The position numbers were made by a program, and so were the translations under genes. Positions 1-8,904 of a DNA stretch of 28,601 bases are shown here, one piece after another. A model generated the notes under the pieces. That model did not search any database and was not told where the DNA came from. It saw only the letters and a list, made by a program, of their open reading frames with translations. Source of the stretch: Candidatus Stramentimicrobium fermentans (GTDB lineage Bacteria > Atribacterota > Phoenicimicrobiia > Phoenicimicrobiales > Stramentimicrobiaceae). The DNA is taken from positions 1 to 28,601 of the forward strand of contig JAAYOB010000014.1 of the NCBI GenBank assembly GCA_012520575.1. Reading direction: 5' to 3'. Each line of letters begins with the position of its first letter. Position 1 is the stretch's first letter.

Positions 1-1000
1 GTTCAGTTATATTGGGAAAGGTATAGAAGGCACCATCAGGATATTGGCAATGAATACCTTTTATCTGATTTAGCCGATCTACCATATATTTCCTCCTTCC
101 GGCATATTCTAATACCATTTCCTGAACTGGTTCTTGAGTGCCATTTAAGGCAGCTACTGCGGCCTTCTGGGCAACCGAATTGATATTACCCGTGACATGG
201 CCTTGCAGATTAATTACTCCTTGAACAATCTCTTGAGGACCTGCAACATATCCCACTCTCCAGCCGGTCATGGCATAGGTTTTGGAAAGGCTGTTAATTG
301 TAATAGACATCTCTTTTTCCCTCTCTCCCAAAGAGGCAACACTGATATGCTTTCTACCTTCATAAATTAAATGTTCGTATACCTCATCTGTAACAATATA
401 AACTCCTTTATTAATTAAGAACATTGCTATTTCTTTTAGTTCACTTTCTGTAAAAACGGATCCGGTAGGATTGTTAGGGCTATTGAAAATAAATACTTTG
501 ACTTTTGGATTATAAGTTTTTTGCACTTCTCTTAAGGTGGGTCTAAAGTCATTTTCTTCTTTTGTTCCTACAAAGACCGGCCTTGCCCCGGTTAGTTTTA
601 TCTGCTCTGCATAGCTGACCCAGCAAGGGGTTGAAATTAAAACCTCGTCCCCTTCTTCGCATATAGTTCTAAATACTTCATAGAGAGCTTGTTTCCCGCC
701 ATTTGTAACCACAATTTGATTTTCTTCATACTTAATCCCATTTTCTCTTTGAATTTTGGCCGCTATTGCCTCTCTAAGCTCCGGGATTCCGGGCACATCC
801 GTATATTTAGTAAAACCTTCCTTAATAGCTTTTATGGCAGCCTCTTTAATATGTTTGGATGTATCAAAATCAGGTTCACCTAATGCAAAACTTATTATGT
901 CAATCCCTTGTCTCTTCATTTGATTGGCTAAAAAAGAAATACTTACTGTAGCAGAAGGGCTAATTCCGGCAATTAATTTAGATATTGCAGCGTGTTTCAT
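1..1000 (-). CDS. PLP-dependent class I aminotransferase (aspartate aminotransferase-like), C-terminus off the window
   Basis: This is a fold-type I aminotransferase, most like bacterial aspartate/aromatic aminotransferases of the AspC/AspB Iγ group, which move an amino group between an amino acid and a 2-oxo acid. About 333 residues are visible of the usual ~390; the C-terminus runs past position 1. Visible motifs are GEPDFDTS near residue 41, the SPNNPTG strand near 174, TDEVYEHL near 204 and the PLP-lysine motif SLSKTYAMTGWRVGY with the lysine near residue 240. The ATG at 998-1000 is preceded by an AAGGAA ribosome binding site. The gene lies 111 bases downstream of the panE-like gene on the same strand and may be co-transcribed with it. 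The family assignment is firm. The substrate is not, because aspartate, aromatic and other specificities look alike at this level. Confidence 0.9.
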   Translation of the reverse strand, partial: MKHAAISKLIAGISPSATVSISFLANQMKRQGIDIISFALGEPDFDTSKHIKEAAIKAIKEGFTKYTDVPGIPELREAIAAKIQRENGIKYEENQIVVTNGGKQALYEVFRTICEEGDEVLISTPCWVSYAEQIKLTGARPVFVGTKEENDFRPTLREVQKTYNPKVKVFIFNSPNNPTGSVFTESELKEIAMFLINKGVYIVTDEVYEHLIYEGRKHISVASLGEREKEMSITINSLSKTYAMTGWRVGYVAGPQEIVQGVINLQGHVTGNINSVAQKAAVAALNGTQEPVQEMVLEYAGRRKYMVDRLNQIKGIHCQYPDGAFYTFPNITE

Positions 1001-1111
1001 TATTCTATAGTTCCTTTCTTACTAATACCATTTGACTAATCACTGCCTTTTTATAGATATGTTTTAGTTAAAACTGATTTGGTATTTCTTATTTAGAGAA
1101 TAGCTGCTTTT

Positions 1112-2014
1112 TTAGTATGAATTCTCTATTGATTTTATGAGATGGTAGAATACCCTGTTGATTGGTGTTGGTATCTGGTATTGCTCCCCCATCTGACATA
1201 ATTTACCTGAGAGCATATCCACCTCGGTCTTTCTTTTAGACTCGACATCTTGAAGCATGGATGTTTTACTATTGGGGTCTAATTGTTGTAACATTTCTAA
1301 TACACTATTAATATCTGCTTCAGAAAGATTAATATTAATTGCCTGTGATATCTGCACCACTTCCCGCATAGCTTCTTTAGCTAATTCCTGGGCATACTGC
1401 TCTCTCTGTATTACGCTATAAGGGATTCTTAATATGGCGGTGGTCTGATTTAAACCGATATTAGTCAGGTATTTCCACCACATTCTTCTTAAGATATTAT
1501 CCGATAACTCATAATTGATTTTGGCTTGCTCAAAAATTTCCCTTGCCAGGGCAGTCTTCTCAGTCAACTGACCATTCTTTTCTCCAAAGACTATAATGCC
1601 TTTACTATAATGTTCCACCCGATTGTGCGCACGGTTTGCATCTATCTTATAGATAAAAGAATAAAGGAGGTTAGCAAAACCAAATCTTTCTGCAATGATG
1701 TCCTCACTATCTATGCCATTCAATAAAGACATAACAATGGTTTTCTCTCCTACCAGTCCTTCTAATTGTTCAATTGCTTCCGCTAAATTGTAATATTTGA
1801 CCACTATTAAAATCAAATCCGGCTGGTATGTAATCTCATCTGCAGTAACATAATCAAAATTATAATTCTTCCCATTTATAATAATACCTTCTTCTAAATA
1901 TCTCTTCTTTCTCTCCTCATCACAAAGAATACTGATAGGGTAGTTTTCATCTAAAAATTGAGCAGCAACAGATGCCCCTACCGCACCTAAGCCCATTAAT
2001 AAAACCTTTCTCAT
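1112..2014 (-). CDS. panE: Ketopantoate reductase family (2-dehydropantoate 2-reductase)
   Basis: This 300-residue protein matches the ApbA/PanE family in length. PanE reduces 2-dehydropantoate to pantoate with NADPH in coenzyme A synthesis, in the cytoplasm. The N-terminal Rossmann motif GLGAVG is at residues 8-13. The C-terminal helical domain holds the family signature WWKYLTNIGLN at about 179-189, where K181 and N185 match the catalytic Lys/Asn pair. The start has an AGGAG site 8 bases upstream. It is transcribed divergently from the racemase at 2297 across a 282-base gap and lies upstream of the aminotransferase. PanE paralogues acting on other 2-oxo acids are common, and no other pan gene is nearby, so the family is firmer than the exact substrate. 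Confidence 0.82.
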   Translation of the reverse strand: MRKVLLMGLGAVGASVAAQFLDENYPISILCDEERKKRYLEEGIIINGKNYNFDYVTADEITYQPDLILIVVKYYNLAEAIEQLEGLVGEKTIVMSLLNGIDSEDIIAERFGFANLLYSFIYKIDANRAHNRVEHYSKGIIVFGEKNGQLTEKTALAREIFEQAKINYELSDNILRRMWWKYLTNIGLNQTTAILRIPYSVIQREQYAQELAKEAMREVVQISQAININLSEADINSVLEMLQQLDPNSKTSMLQDVESKRKTEVDMLSGKLCQMGEQYQIPTPINRVFYHLIKSIENSY

Positions 2015-2296
2015 TATTCTTCTCCTAAGATTAAAAATTTGTTAACCTTTTACTAATATGTCTTTAGCGTAGAATTTTTACAGGTTTTGTGCTATGCTCC
2101 TATTAAAAAGCAAGATATGGCAGATCTCTAAAACAGTAAATATGCAATATATTAATCTGCAGCACATATTTCTAATGCTATGAGCAACAAAGCATGAGAC
2201 AATACTACTAAATAGTAAACCAAGAAATATCATTTTGCAAGAGCTGCCTCTGACGAAGTTTTCTCTTAAAAATTAGCGAAGGGCAGGAGATGGGTT

Positions 2297-2995
2297 ATGG
2301 AAAAAGAAAAGATTATTGGTATTTTAGGTGGCATGGGGCCTGAGGCGACCATTGATTTATTCCAAAAAATTGTAAAGCTGACTCGTGCTCAACAAGACCA
2401 GGAACATTTGAGAATCATTATCTTCAATAACCCCAAGATACCGGACCGCACTAAAGCAATACTTTATGATGGTAAAAATCCTTTGCCCGAATTGATTAAA
2501 ACAGCACAGGAGTTGGAAAAAGCGGGAGCTGATTTTGTTATTATACCCTGTAACACTGCCCATTATTATCATGAGCAAATCCAAAAAACGGTCGGCATCC
2601 CTATCTTAAATATGATTCAAGAGACTGCGCTTTATATTCACCATACACTTCCTCAGGCGAAAAGGGTTAGCGTATTTGCCACCATTGGGACTAACCAAGC
2701 AGGGCTTTATCAAACTTATCTTAATTATTTTGGTATTGAGACCTTGCCGCTTACCAAAACCGAACAAGAACAGATAATGGAGATTATTTATGGGGTTAAG
2801 GCCGGACAGGATTTAAACCAATTGAAAAAACGTGTTATAAAAATTGCTAAATTACAGACTGAAAAAGGCACCCAAGCTATCATTGCCGGATGCACCGAAC
2901 TGCCTCTGGTACTCAAGGATGGGGATGTTGCTATCCCAATTATCGACCCAACTCTCATCCTGGCCCAAAAGGCAGTGGAAGAAGCCACCCCATAA
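2297..2995 (+). CDS. Aspartate/glutamate racemase family protein
   Basis: This 232-residue, PLP-independent amino-acid racemase belongs to the aspartate/hydantoin racemase superfamily (RacD/YgeA type). These enzymes interconvert L and D amino acids using two cysteines. The N-terminus has the family motif GILGGMGPEAT. The two expected catalytic cysteines are present: C85 in IIPCNTAH and C199 in IAGCTELPL. Length is normal for the family. The ATG at 2297 has an AGGAGA site 6 bases upstream. The gene stands alone: it diverges from panE and is followed by about 240 bases without a gene. Aspartate, glutamate or broader specificity cannot be separated by eye, so no symbol is given. Confidence 0.88.
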   Translation: MEKEKIIGILGGMGPEATIDLFQKIVKLTRAQQDQEHLRIIIFNNPKIPDRTKAILYDGKNPLPELIKTAQELEKAGADFVIIPCNTAHYYHEQIQKTVGIPILNMIQETALYIHHTLPQAKRVSVFATIGTNQAGLYQTYLNYFGIETLPLTKTEQEQIMEIIYGVKAGQDLNQLKKRVIKIAKLQTEKGTQAIIAGCTELPLVLKDGDVAIPIIDPTLILAQKAVEEATP

Positions 2996-3235
2996 ACTGA
3001 ACCAAATATAGTTAATCCTGTAAACTTAATAATTTATAACCATGATACTGCAATTAAGTTATTTTTTTACTACGTTCGGTTTAATTGCCACCGAATATTA
3101 TTCTCTATTACCTATTGTACAATGCTGCTTGAAATTATTCTTACTACTTGTTATAAATTATTAGAAAAGAGAACTTAAATGGAATACTGTTAATTTAATC
3201 TCTAAATTCTCTAAAACAAAAAGTATGGTAAAGAA

Positions 3236-4741
3236 GTGGAACAAAAAATATCAGCCAATATGCTCTATAACTATATACAATGCCCGCACCGTCTCTATTT
3301 AGACCTGTTTGAAGATCCTGCCAAGAGAAATCCGGAAAGTTCTTTTGTGAGGCTGCTCTGGGAACGGGGAATTGATTTTGAAGAACAGGTTGTAGCAAAG
3401 TTAGGGATACCTTTTCTCGATTTAAGTACTCTTTCGGGTACAGAGAAAGAGATTAAAACAAAAGAAGCTCTGAGGCGGGGTGCTGCTTTAATCTACAACG
3501 GCCGGATAAGCACTGACCATTTAGTAGGAGAGCCGGATTTTCTGCTAAAACGAAAAGATGGTTATATCGCCGGAGATATTAAAAGCGGTGCTGCCTTAGA
3601 AGGTGAAAATAGTGAATCAGAGGGGAAGCCGAAAAAACATTACGCTATACAGCTGAGCCTCTACACCGATATTTTAGAACAATTAGACTACTCCTCTTCC
3701 CGAACACCATTGATTCATGATATCAAGGGCCGGGATATTGTCTATGATTTAAGTCAGCCTAAGGGGAAAAATGAGAAGACTACCTGGTGGGAGGAGTATC
3801 TTAAAACTCTGGTAGAGGTGAAACAGCTCCTAAAGAAAGAAATTATAACCACACCGGCCAATGGAACAATCTGCAAGTTGTGCCATTGGCGAAGTTATTG
3901 CTTCAAGAACCTCATTAATTCTAAAGATTTGACCTTGATTCCGGAACTGGGCCGCAGAAAAAGAGATACTATGCAAAAACAGGTGTCTAAATTTTCTGAT
4001 TTTGCCCACAAACCCATCTCAGATTTTATCCAGGACAAAAAGACTGTTTTTTCGGGAATCGGCTTACCGACCTTAGAAAAGCTACATGCCCGCGCCCGTC
4101 TATTAGCCGGAATTGACAAAGGTGCTTACACCAGAAAAAAGATTAAATTTCCTAAAACCGGTATAGAATTATTCTTTGATATCGAGACCGATCCTATGCG
4201 TGATTTTTGTTATCTTCACGGTTTTGTAGAAAGACAGCAACGTAATCCTGCCACCGAAAGATATGTGGCCTTTTTTGCCGATGAACTTACCGAAAAAGAA
4301 GAAGAGAGAATTTTTATCGATGCCTGGCATTATATTAAGCAACATTTTCCCTGTACTGTCTATTATTATTCTCACTACGAGAAGACTATCTGGAAAAAAC
4401 TGGGTGCCAAATATCCTGAACTTATCAGTCTGGCAGAATTAGAAACTTTCTTTAACTCACCCCTGGTCATTGACCTCTACAATGATGTAGTCAGAAAGTA
4501 TACCGAATGGCCTACTTACAGCTATTCAGTGAAGGACCTGGCTCAATACTTGGGGTTTCGATGGCGGGACGAAAGTCCCTCAGGCGCTGAATCTATTGAA
4601 TGGTACCATCGCTGGTTAGAATTTAAAAATCCGGAGATTAAAGAGCGTATTCTCCAATACAACGAAGACGATTGCCGGGCTATGATGGTATTATTAGAAG
4701 GCATTCAGAGCCTCCCTTTAAAAGCTCAGAAATCCAACTGA
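3236..4741 (+). CDS. TM0106-family RecB-like nuclease: Cas4-like PD-(D/E)XK domain plus RNase H-like domain
   Basis: This 501-residue protein has two predicted nuclease domains. Residues ~1-230 look like a RecB/Cas4-type PD-(D/E)XK nuclease: GEPDF supplies D101 and GDIKSG supplies D114 and K116. A cysteine near the N-terminus (C16 in YIQCPHR) and three later ones (C213, C216, C222 in CKLCHWRSYC) form the spaced set that holds a [4Fe-4S] cluster in Cas4 and AddB. Residues ~310-500 look like the YprB-type RNase H-fold exonuclease: FFDIETD near 313-319, YYYSHYEK in the middle, and YNEDDCRAMM near the end. The start is GTG at 3236 with only a weak purine-rich site before it; no better in-frame start is seen. 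The gene is solitary and no cas genes are visible, so a general DNA or RNA processing role is likelier than CRISPR adaptation. Confidence 0.85.
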   Translation: MEQKISANMLYNYIQCPHRLYLDLFEDPAKRNPESSFVRLLWERGIDFEEQVVAKLGIPFLDLSTLSGTEKEIKTKEALRRGAALIYNGRISTDHLVGEPDFLLKRKDGYIAGDIKSGAALEGENSESEGKPKKHYAIQLSLYTDILEQLDYSSSRTPLIHDIKGRDIVYDLSQPKGKNEKTTWWEEYLKTLVEVKQLLKKEIITTPANGTICKLCHWRSYCFKNLINSKDLTLIPELGRRKRDTMQKQVSKFSDFAHKPISDFIQDKKTVFSGIGLPTLEKLHARARLLAGIDKGAYTRKKIKFPKTGIELFFDIETDPMRDFCYLHGFVERQQRNPATERYVAFFADELTEKEEERIFIDAWHYIKQHFPCTVYYYSHYEKTIWKKLGAKYPELISLAELETFFNSPLVIDLYNDVVRKYTEWPTYSYSVKDLAQYLGFRWRDESPSGAESIEWYHRWLEFKNPEIKERILQYNEDDCRAMMVLLEGIQSLPLKAQKSN

Positions 4742-4853
4742 AACTGTTCTAAATATTCGAAACAATAGAGTGCAGTTAGATATAATGGTATTTTTATCGG
4801 GCAATTTAGTGACAGTGTTTTTTAGAAGAACTTCTACATAAAAGAAAGGCTTT

Positions 4854-5444
4854 ATGGTTAAAATCTCTGATTGTGAACATAAAACAGATTCTGAGTTAGT
4901 AGCCTTGAGTTTAAAAAATCAGGACTACTACTATTGCCTTATGAAAAGATATGAATCTCCTTTAATAAATTATATCTATAGGTTATCCGGAATGAATAGA
5001 ATGGACCTGGAGGACATTCTGCAGGAAGTTTTTATCCTCACCTATCAAAATTTAAATGAATACAATGCTAATTTTAAATTTTCCAGCTGGATTTATCGCA
5101 TCGCTCATAACTATACCATAAGCACCATGCGCAAAAAAACAAATTACAATCTATCTATTTCCTGGGATGAATATGACTTAGAGCAGCTGCTGCAATCAGA
5201 TTTAAATCTGGAAAATAATGTTATACAAAAAATAGATTATGAAAATTTGCTCAATCTAATTAATAACTTACCATTGAAATATAGAGAGGTATTCTTATTA
5301 AGATTTGTGGAAGGTAAGGACTATCAGGAGATAAGCGATATCTTGCAAAAACCCATAGGAACGGTTGGTACTCTTATCAATCGTGCCAAAAAAATGCTTT
5401 CCCAAAAAATTGAAATGGACAAGCAGGTGCAAAAAAATGGCTGA
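4854..5444 (+). CDS. ECF-type RNA polymerase sigma factor
   Basis: This 196-residue sigma-70 family factor has only regions 2 and 4, as expected for group 4 (ECF). Region 2 spans about residues 23-92 and includes DLEDILQEVFILTYQNL and the -10-binding FKFSSWIYRIAHN segment. Region 4 spans about 125-185, with LPLKYREVFLLRFVEG and a helix-turn-helix at DYQEISDILQKPIGTVGTL. It would direct polymerase to a small regulon under control of a partner protein. The ATG has a GAAAGG site about 5 bases upstream. The stop overlaps the start of the following membrane protein by 8 bases, a strong sign of translational coupling to a cognate regulator. The inducing signal is unknown. Confidence 0.93.
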   Translation: MVKISDCEHKTDSELVALSLKNQDYYYCLMKRYESPLINYIYRLSGMNRMDLEDILQEVFILTYQNLNEYNANFKFSSWIYRIAHNYTISTMRKKTNYNLSISWDEYDLEQLLQSDLNLENNVIQKIDYENLLNLINNLPLKYREVFLLRFVEGKDYQEISDILQKPIGTVGTLINRAKKMLSQKIEMDKQVQKNG

Positions 5445-6183
5445 TATCAGTAAAGAAACTCTTAAAAAAATCAAAGAAGAGAGGATAATTCCCAGACCAC
5501 GCTGGTATTTTTTAAGCAAAAATTATTTTTTCTGGCTAATGTTCCTCTTGACAACCATACTAGGCAGTATTGCTTCCAGCATGGTTCTACTACTTACCGG
5601 CGATGTGGACTGGGATATATTTCCTTACTTGGGCATCAACTTGCCAAAGGCCATCTTAATAAGTCTGCCCTATCTCTGGATTATCTTGTTATTTTTTTTC
5701 CTTTATATAACCTATTACAACTTTAGCCGAACCCGCACCGGTTATCGCTATCGGTTTATATTAATATTTTTAATGAGTCTGCTTATCAGTTCATTGTTAG
5801 GATGGGGATTCTACTATTACGGCTGGAGCGAAATTATAGACAGACAACTCAGAACAAGAATTCCCGGTTATCATCATCTGGTTTATGGCAGACAGAAACA
5901 GTGGATGCAGCCGGAAAGAGGCCTGCTCAGCGGCACCATTATGATTGTGGAGCCGGACAAGAATCTAATACAATTAAAAGATCTTTACAGCAAAAATTGG
6001 GCCATAGATATCAGCCAGGCCAGAATTAGAGGGAATGTCCCTCTATCCCGAGACCTGGAAATAAAGATATTAGGAAAACAGATGTCTGAGCATGATTTTA
6101 AAGCTGATGAAATTAGGGTCAGCAGAGGTTTTCAGCAAGGCAAAAGAATGGGATTAAAATTTAATAGACTCAATCCTGAATAA
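5437..6183 (+). CDS. Three-helix membrane protein, putative regulator (anti-sigma partner) of the ECF factor
   Basis: The chosen ATG at 5437 gives 248 residues and overlaps the sigma gene by 8 bases, with an AGGTG site inside the sigma gene. A start further upstream at 5365 is open but would only add sigma-gene shadow. About 35 basic N-terminal residues precede three hydrophobic segments: FWLMFLLTTILGSIASSMVL, the ISLPYLWIILLFFFLYIT region, and FILIFLMSLLISSLLGWG. A soluble C-terminal part of ~110 residues follows (about 140-248), rich in β-type sequence such as GTIMIVEPDKNLIQLKDLY. There is no HxxxCxxC zinc anti-sigma motif. The anti-sigma role is inferred only from overlap with the sigma gene and from membrane topology; no named family was recognised. 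Confidence 0.7.
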   Translation: MADISKETLKKIKEERIIPRPRWYFLSKNYFFWLMFLLTTILGSIASSMVLLLTGDVDWDIFPYLGINLPKAILISLPYLWIILLFFFLYITYYNFSRTRTGYRYRFILIFLMSLLISSLLGWGFYYYGWSEIIDRQLRTRIPGYHHLVYGRQKQWMQPERGLLSGTIMIVEPDKNLIQLKDLYSKNWAIDISQARIRGNVPLSRDLEIKILGKQMSEHDFKADEIRVSRGFQQGKRMGLKFNRLNPE

Positions 6184-6242
6184 CAAGAAAAAGTTAAAAT
6201 TATGTAGTCAACCGACACAACCTTTTTTAAAGAAATATGTTT

Positions 6243-6986
6243 TTAATATTGCTTTACTTCATTATGAGTGAGGTTTACCCAGATAGGTTTCTCTTTCCAC
6301 TGAATTTCTTTTACCAGTAAAACAGACTTATTGTTTTTGAATACTGTTTTTATTTTCCCCGCCAAAAAAACATAATCTTCTCCTGATAATACTTTTCCTT
6401 TTTCAGTACATACCTTATCAATTTTATAATTTCCGTATAGTATATTCACTTTAAACATAGTAGGTTGCTCTAAAAAAAAATGACTTCCTCTAAAACGACC
6501 ATCATTTCCGCTCAAACGTAAACCGGCACCGGCTAATGCGCCAATAATTCCATCCCCGGTTCCACCATGTTCTGATAAATAAATGGACAACTGTTCAGCC
6601 AAATTTAGGGCATCCTGTTTGGATATTTTTTTGACTTTTGCACTAAAACCAAAATCAACTAATCTTTCGGTAAATGTGAGTTCATCGAGTAATACAACAC
6701 ATAATCCGGGGTCGGATTCCGGAGCAGACTCTTTTTCTAAATAGTAAATAGCTATATCAATAATATTGTTAATTGTTTTTTTCTCAATAACTTCTCCTGT
6801 AAAACACATGGCGCTGTTGTGAGATGTATAAGGTATTGACGGGTGCACAAAAAGCTGATGTCTTGTAATATCATCAGCAGCCCCCCATTGATTTTCTAAA
6901 ATACTCTTTCTTATCTTCTCCAGCAGGTGACCGGTTCCCGGCCAATTTTTCTGATCAGTATCATCTATTGCTAAAATATATTTCAT
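6243..6986 (-). CDS. IDDTD-motif protein resembling the catalytic region of TiaS; function unknown
   Basis: This 247-residue cytoplasmic protein begins MKYILAIDDTDQKNWPGTG and later carries EHGGTGDGIIGALAGAGLR. These resemble the GIDDTD start and the (N)GTxxGxIGALAA motif of archaeal TiaS, the enzyme that puts agmatine on the wobble cytidine of tRNA-Ile2. It lacks the extra C-terminal RNA-binding domains of TiaS, so it is unlikely to act on that tRNA in the same way. It is the last gene of the riboswitch-controlled ABC operon, starting 8 bases after the binding-protein stop, with a GGAG site inside the end of that gene. The resemblance is from memory of motifs. A role in nucleotide- or cofactor-dependent steps of W/Mo metabolism is inference from position only. 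Confidence 0.6.
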   Translation of the reverse strand: MKYILAIDDTDQKNWPGTGHLLEKIRKSILENQWGAADDITRHQLFVHPSIPYTSHNSAMCFTGEVIEKKTINNIIDIAIYYLEKESAPESDPGLCVVLLDELTFTERLVDFGFSAKVKKISKQDALNLAEQLSIYLSEHGGTGDGIIGALAGAGLRLSGNDGRFRGSHFFLEQPTMFKVNILYGNYKIDKVCTEKGKVLSGEDYVFLAGKIKTVFKNNKSVLLVKEIQWKEKPIWVNLTHNEVKQY

Positions 6987-6994
6987 AGGATTGT

Positions 6995-8083
6995 CTAAGC
7001 ATCTCCTTTTCTCAGACGCATGCCTTCCCCGCTTAATATCTTTTCCACATACTCATCCGTTAAATCCCATTCAAAAAAAGTAGAATAAAAATACTTCACT
7101 TCTTCCTGCATATTTATATCTGCAAATAAATCAGGATATAGTAATTTAGCAGTCCACAAAATTGCCAGAGGGGTCTCTAAAGCATTAGTGGGATGGCCCC
7201 AGCGGGATACACCATTAGGCATTTTGTATACTCTTTTATTCTTTACAGCCTGTAGATCAGCCCATTGCTCATTAGTAAGTATATATTTATCCACATTCTC
7301 CTCATTTACAATAAACACTTCCGCATCCCAGAGCAATATCTGTTCCATATTGGCAAAATACTTATTTTCTAAAAACTTTAAATCTGCATCTAAGGAAACA
7401 TTATGGGCTCCGGCAACTTCTAACCACTCTGCCGACAAAGTTCCTTTTGCATCAGTCCTGGTTGCCTCATTAACCGAATGATATACGGTAACCCTTTCGG
7501 AAAAAGGAATATCCTTAATTTTATCTTGTACTCGTTTTATACAATTATTGTAATAATCAATGTATTCTCTGGCTTCTTCCGTTTCCCCAAGAGCCTCTCC
7601 TATCATCTCCATAGAATATTGATGCTCATCAATAGAATTATAAGCAACTACTAAATAAGGAATATCAAATTGCTCTATTTGGGCAACATACGCTTCATTA
7701 ACTGCATTTTCACCCTGAATAAATAATATATCGCAATCGGCCCTAGCTAGTTCTTCAATATTTATGACACTACTCTTGCTGGGAACAATCGCATCTTTTA
7801 TATTCGGAAACATTTCGGTAAAGAGCACATCTCTTCTTAGACCATCCACAATCGCCACAATATCAGGGCCTCTATTAAGCAATGCCACCGCATGTCCTGA
7901 ATAAGCAAATAAACACCCTATTCTTTCCATCTTTTCAGGCATTTCAACCTCTCGACCAAAACAATCAATAACAATCTTTTTTTCAGCTGTTACTACCTGA
8001 TCCGCCCAGCAATTTGTAAAAAATATTAACAAAATAAATAATGTGATATTAAAAAATGTGTTAAATTTTCTATTAAACAACAT
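6995..8083 (-). CDS. ABC transporter substrate-binding protein, BtuF/FhuD/MolA type (probable tungstate or molybdate)
   Basis: This 362-residue binding protein has a Sec signal peptide (basic start, hydrophobic core ITLFILLIFFTNCWA, likely cut before about residue 30). A TroA/BtuF-fold body follows, with the standard early segment EKMERIGCLFAYSGHAVALL and the late DLQAVKNKRVYKMPNGVSRW. The segment GHPTNALETPLAILWTAKLL near the C-terminus is typical of these type II importer receptors. The cysteine in FTNCWA is a poor lipobox because asparagine precedes it. Its start overlaps the ATPase gene by 11 bases. Similar proteins bind corrinoids, haem or siderophores, but the Moco-family riboswitch at the head of the operon points to an oxyanion, as in the MolABC system of Haemophilus influenzae. 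Substrate is inferred from context. Confidence 0.85.
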   Translation of the reverse strand: MLFNRKFNTFFNITLFILLIFFTNCWADQVVTAEKKIVIDCFGREVEMPEKMERIGCLFAYSGHAVALLNRGPDIVAIVDGLRRDVLFTEMFPNIKDAIVPSKSSVINIEELARADCDILFIQGENAVNEAYVAQIEQFDIPYLVVAYNSIDEHQYSMEMIGEALGETEEAREYIDYYNNCIKRVQDKIKDIPFSERVTVYHSVNEATRTDAKGTLSAEWLEVAGAHNVSLDADLKFLENKYFANMEQILLWDAEVFIVNEENVDKYILTNEQWADLQAVKNKRVYKMPNGVSRWGHPTNALETPLAILWTAKLLYPDLFADINMQEEVKYFYSTFFEWDLTDEYVEKILSGEGMRLRKGDA

Positions 8084-8903
8084 CTTTCCCCTCCTTTTTT
8101 AAAAGTCTTATCGGTATAATATATTTTTGCTTTTTCTTTTCATCTGAATTATATTCTATAATTCTGCTCTCTATGTTAAAAAATTTATCGATATTCTGTC
8201 TGGTCAATATTTCACTCGGTCTTCCCAATACGACAAAGTTTTTTTGGTTAAGTATGGCTGTAAGGGTGCTTAAACCGTTATTTTCAAAATAAAAAGCATG
8301 ATTGAGATAATGTGTAGCCAGCATAACGGATAAATTCTTCTTTTTTATTAACTTTCTAATTATATCCAGAATAATTAAACTATTCTGAAAATCCAAGTAA
8401 GTAGTAGGTTCATCTAAAATCATAATTTTAGGCTTTTGTGCTAATGCCCTTGCAATCATTACTAGTTGCCCTTCTCCACCGCTTAATTCAGTGTAGGGTC
8501 TCTTTAATAGATGCGTTATTCCCACTGATTCAATAGCTTCCTGTGCAATTAAAATATCATTATTGTTAGGCGAGTTAAACATCCCTATATGAGAAGCACG
8601 CCCCATTAAGACTATTTCTTCCACAGTATAGGGAAAAGTCTTTTTATGAATTTGCGGGACATAAGAAACGATTTGGGCAATTTGTTTAGCTTTTAGACCA
8701 ATAATATTATTTCCATTTAAAAATATATTACCCTGTTTCAAAGGAAGGATTCCCATAATACAATCTAATAATGTGGTCTTACCGGAACCATTGGGACCTA
8801 TTAAACAAAAAACCTCCCCAGCACCCATATGAAAGGTAATGTTTTCTAAGACACTATTCTGAGCATATGCAAAAGAAACCCCTTTCACCTCCAATAAATT
8901 CAT
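8073..8903 (-). CDS. ABC transporter ATP-binding protein, FhuC/BtuD/MolC type
   Basis: This 276-residue ATPase powers the type II importer encoded around it. Walker A is GPNGSGKTT at residues 36-44, the Q-loop lies in YVPQIHK near 81-87, the signature LSGGEGQ is at 140-146, Walker B with catalytic glutamate is MILDEPTTYLD at 161-171, and the switch histidine is in LATHYLNHAF. The PTTYLD form of Walker B and the overall length are typical of the iron-siderophore/cobalamin/MolC branch. The gene begins one base after the permease stop and its end overlaps the binding-protein start by 11 bases, so the three are translated together. The predicted cargo is molybdate or tungstate, from the riboswitch. 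Confidence 0.93.
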   Translation of the reverse strand: MNLLEVKGVSFAYAQNSVLENITFHMGAGEVFCLIGPNGSGKTTLLDCIMGILPLKQGNIFLNGNNIIGLKAKQIAQIVSYVPQIHKKTFPYTVEEIVLMGRASHIGMFNSPNNNDILIAQEAIESVGITHLLKRPYTELSGGEGQLVMIARALAQKPKIMILDEPTTYLDFQNSLIILDIIRKLIKKKNLSVMLATHYLNHAFYFENNGLSTLTAILNQKNFVVLGRPSEILTRQNIDKFFNIESRIIEYNSDEKKKQKYIIPIRLLKKEGKDVV

Positions 8904-8904
8904 T

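Noticed and set aside
689-883. A 64-codon plus-strand frame inside the aminotransferase
   Set aside because: It is antisense to conserved aminotransferase sequence and has no ribosome site.
3236-4741. A CRISPR-associated Cas4 gene
   Set aside because: No other cas gene or repeat array is in the window, and the C-terminal RNase H-like domain fits the TM0106 family.
5365-5436. Upstream in-frame start for the membrane partner of the ECF factor
   Set aside because: It would overlap the sigma gene by 80 bases; the ATG at 5437 has its own AGGTG site and the usual short overlap.
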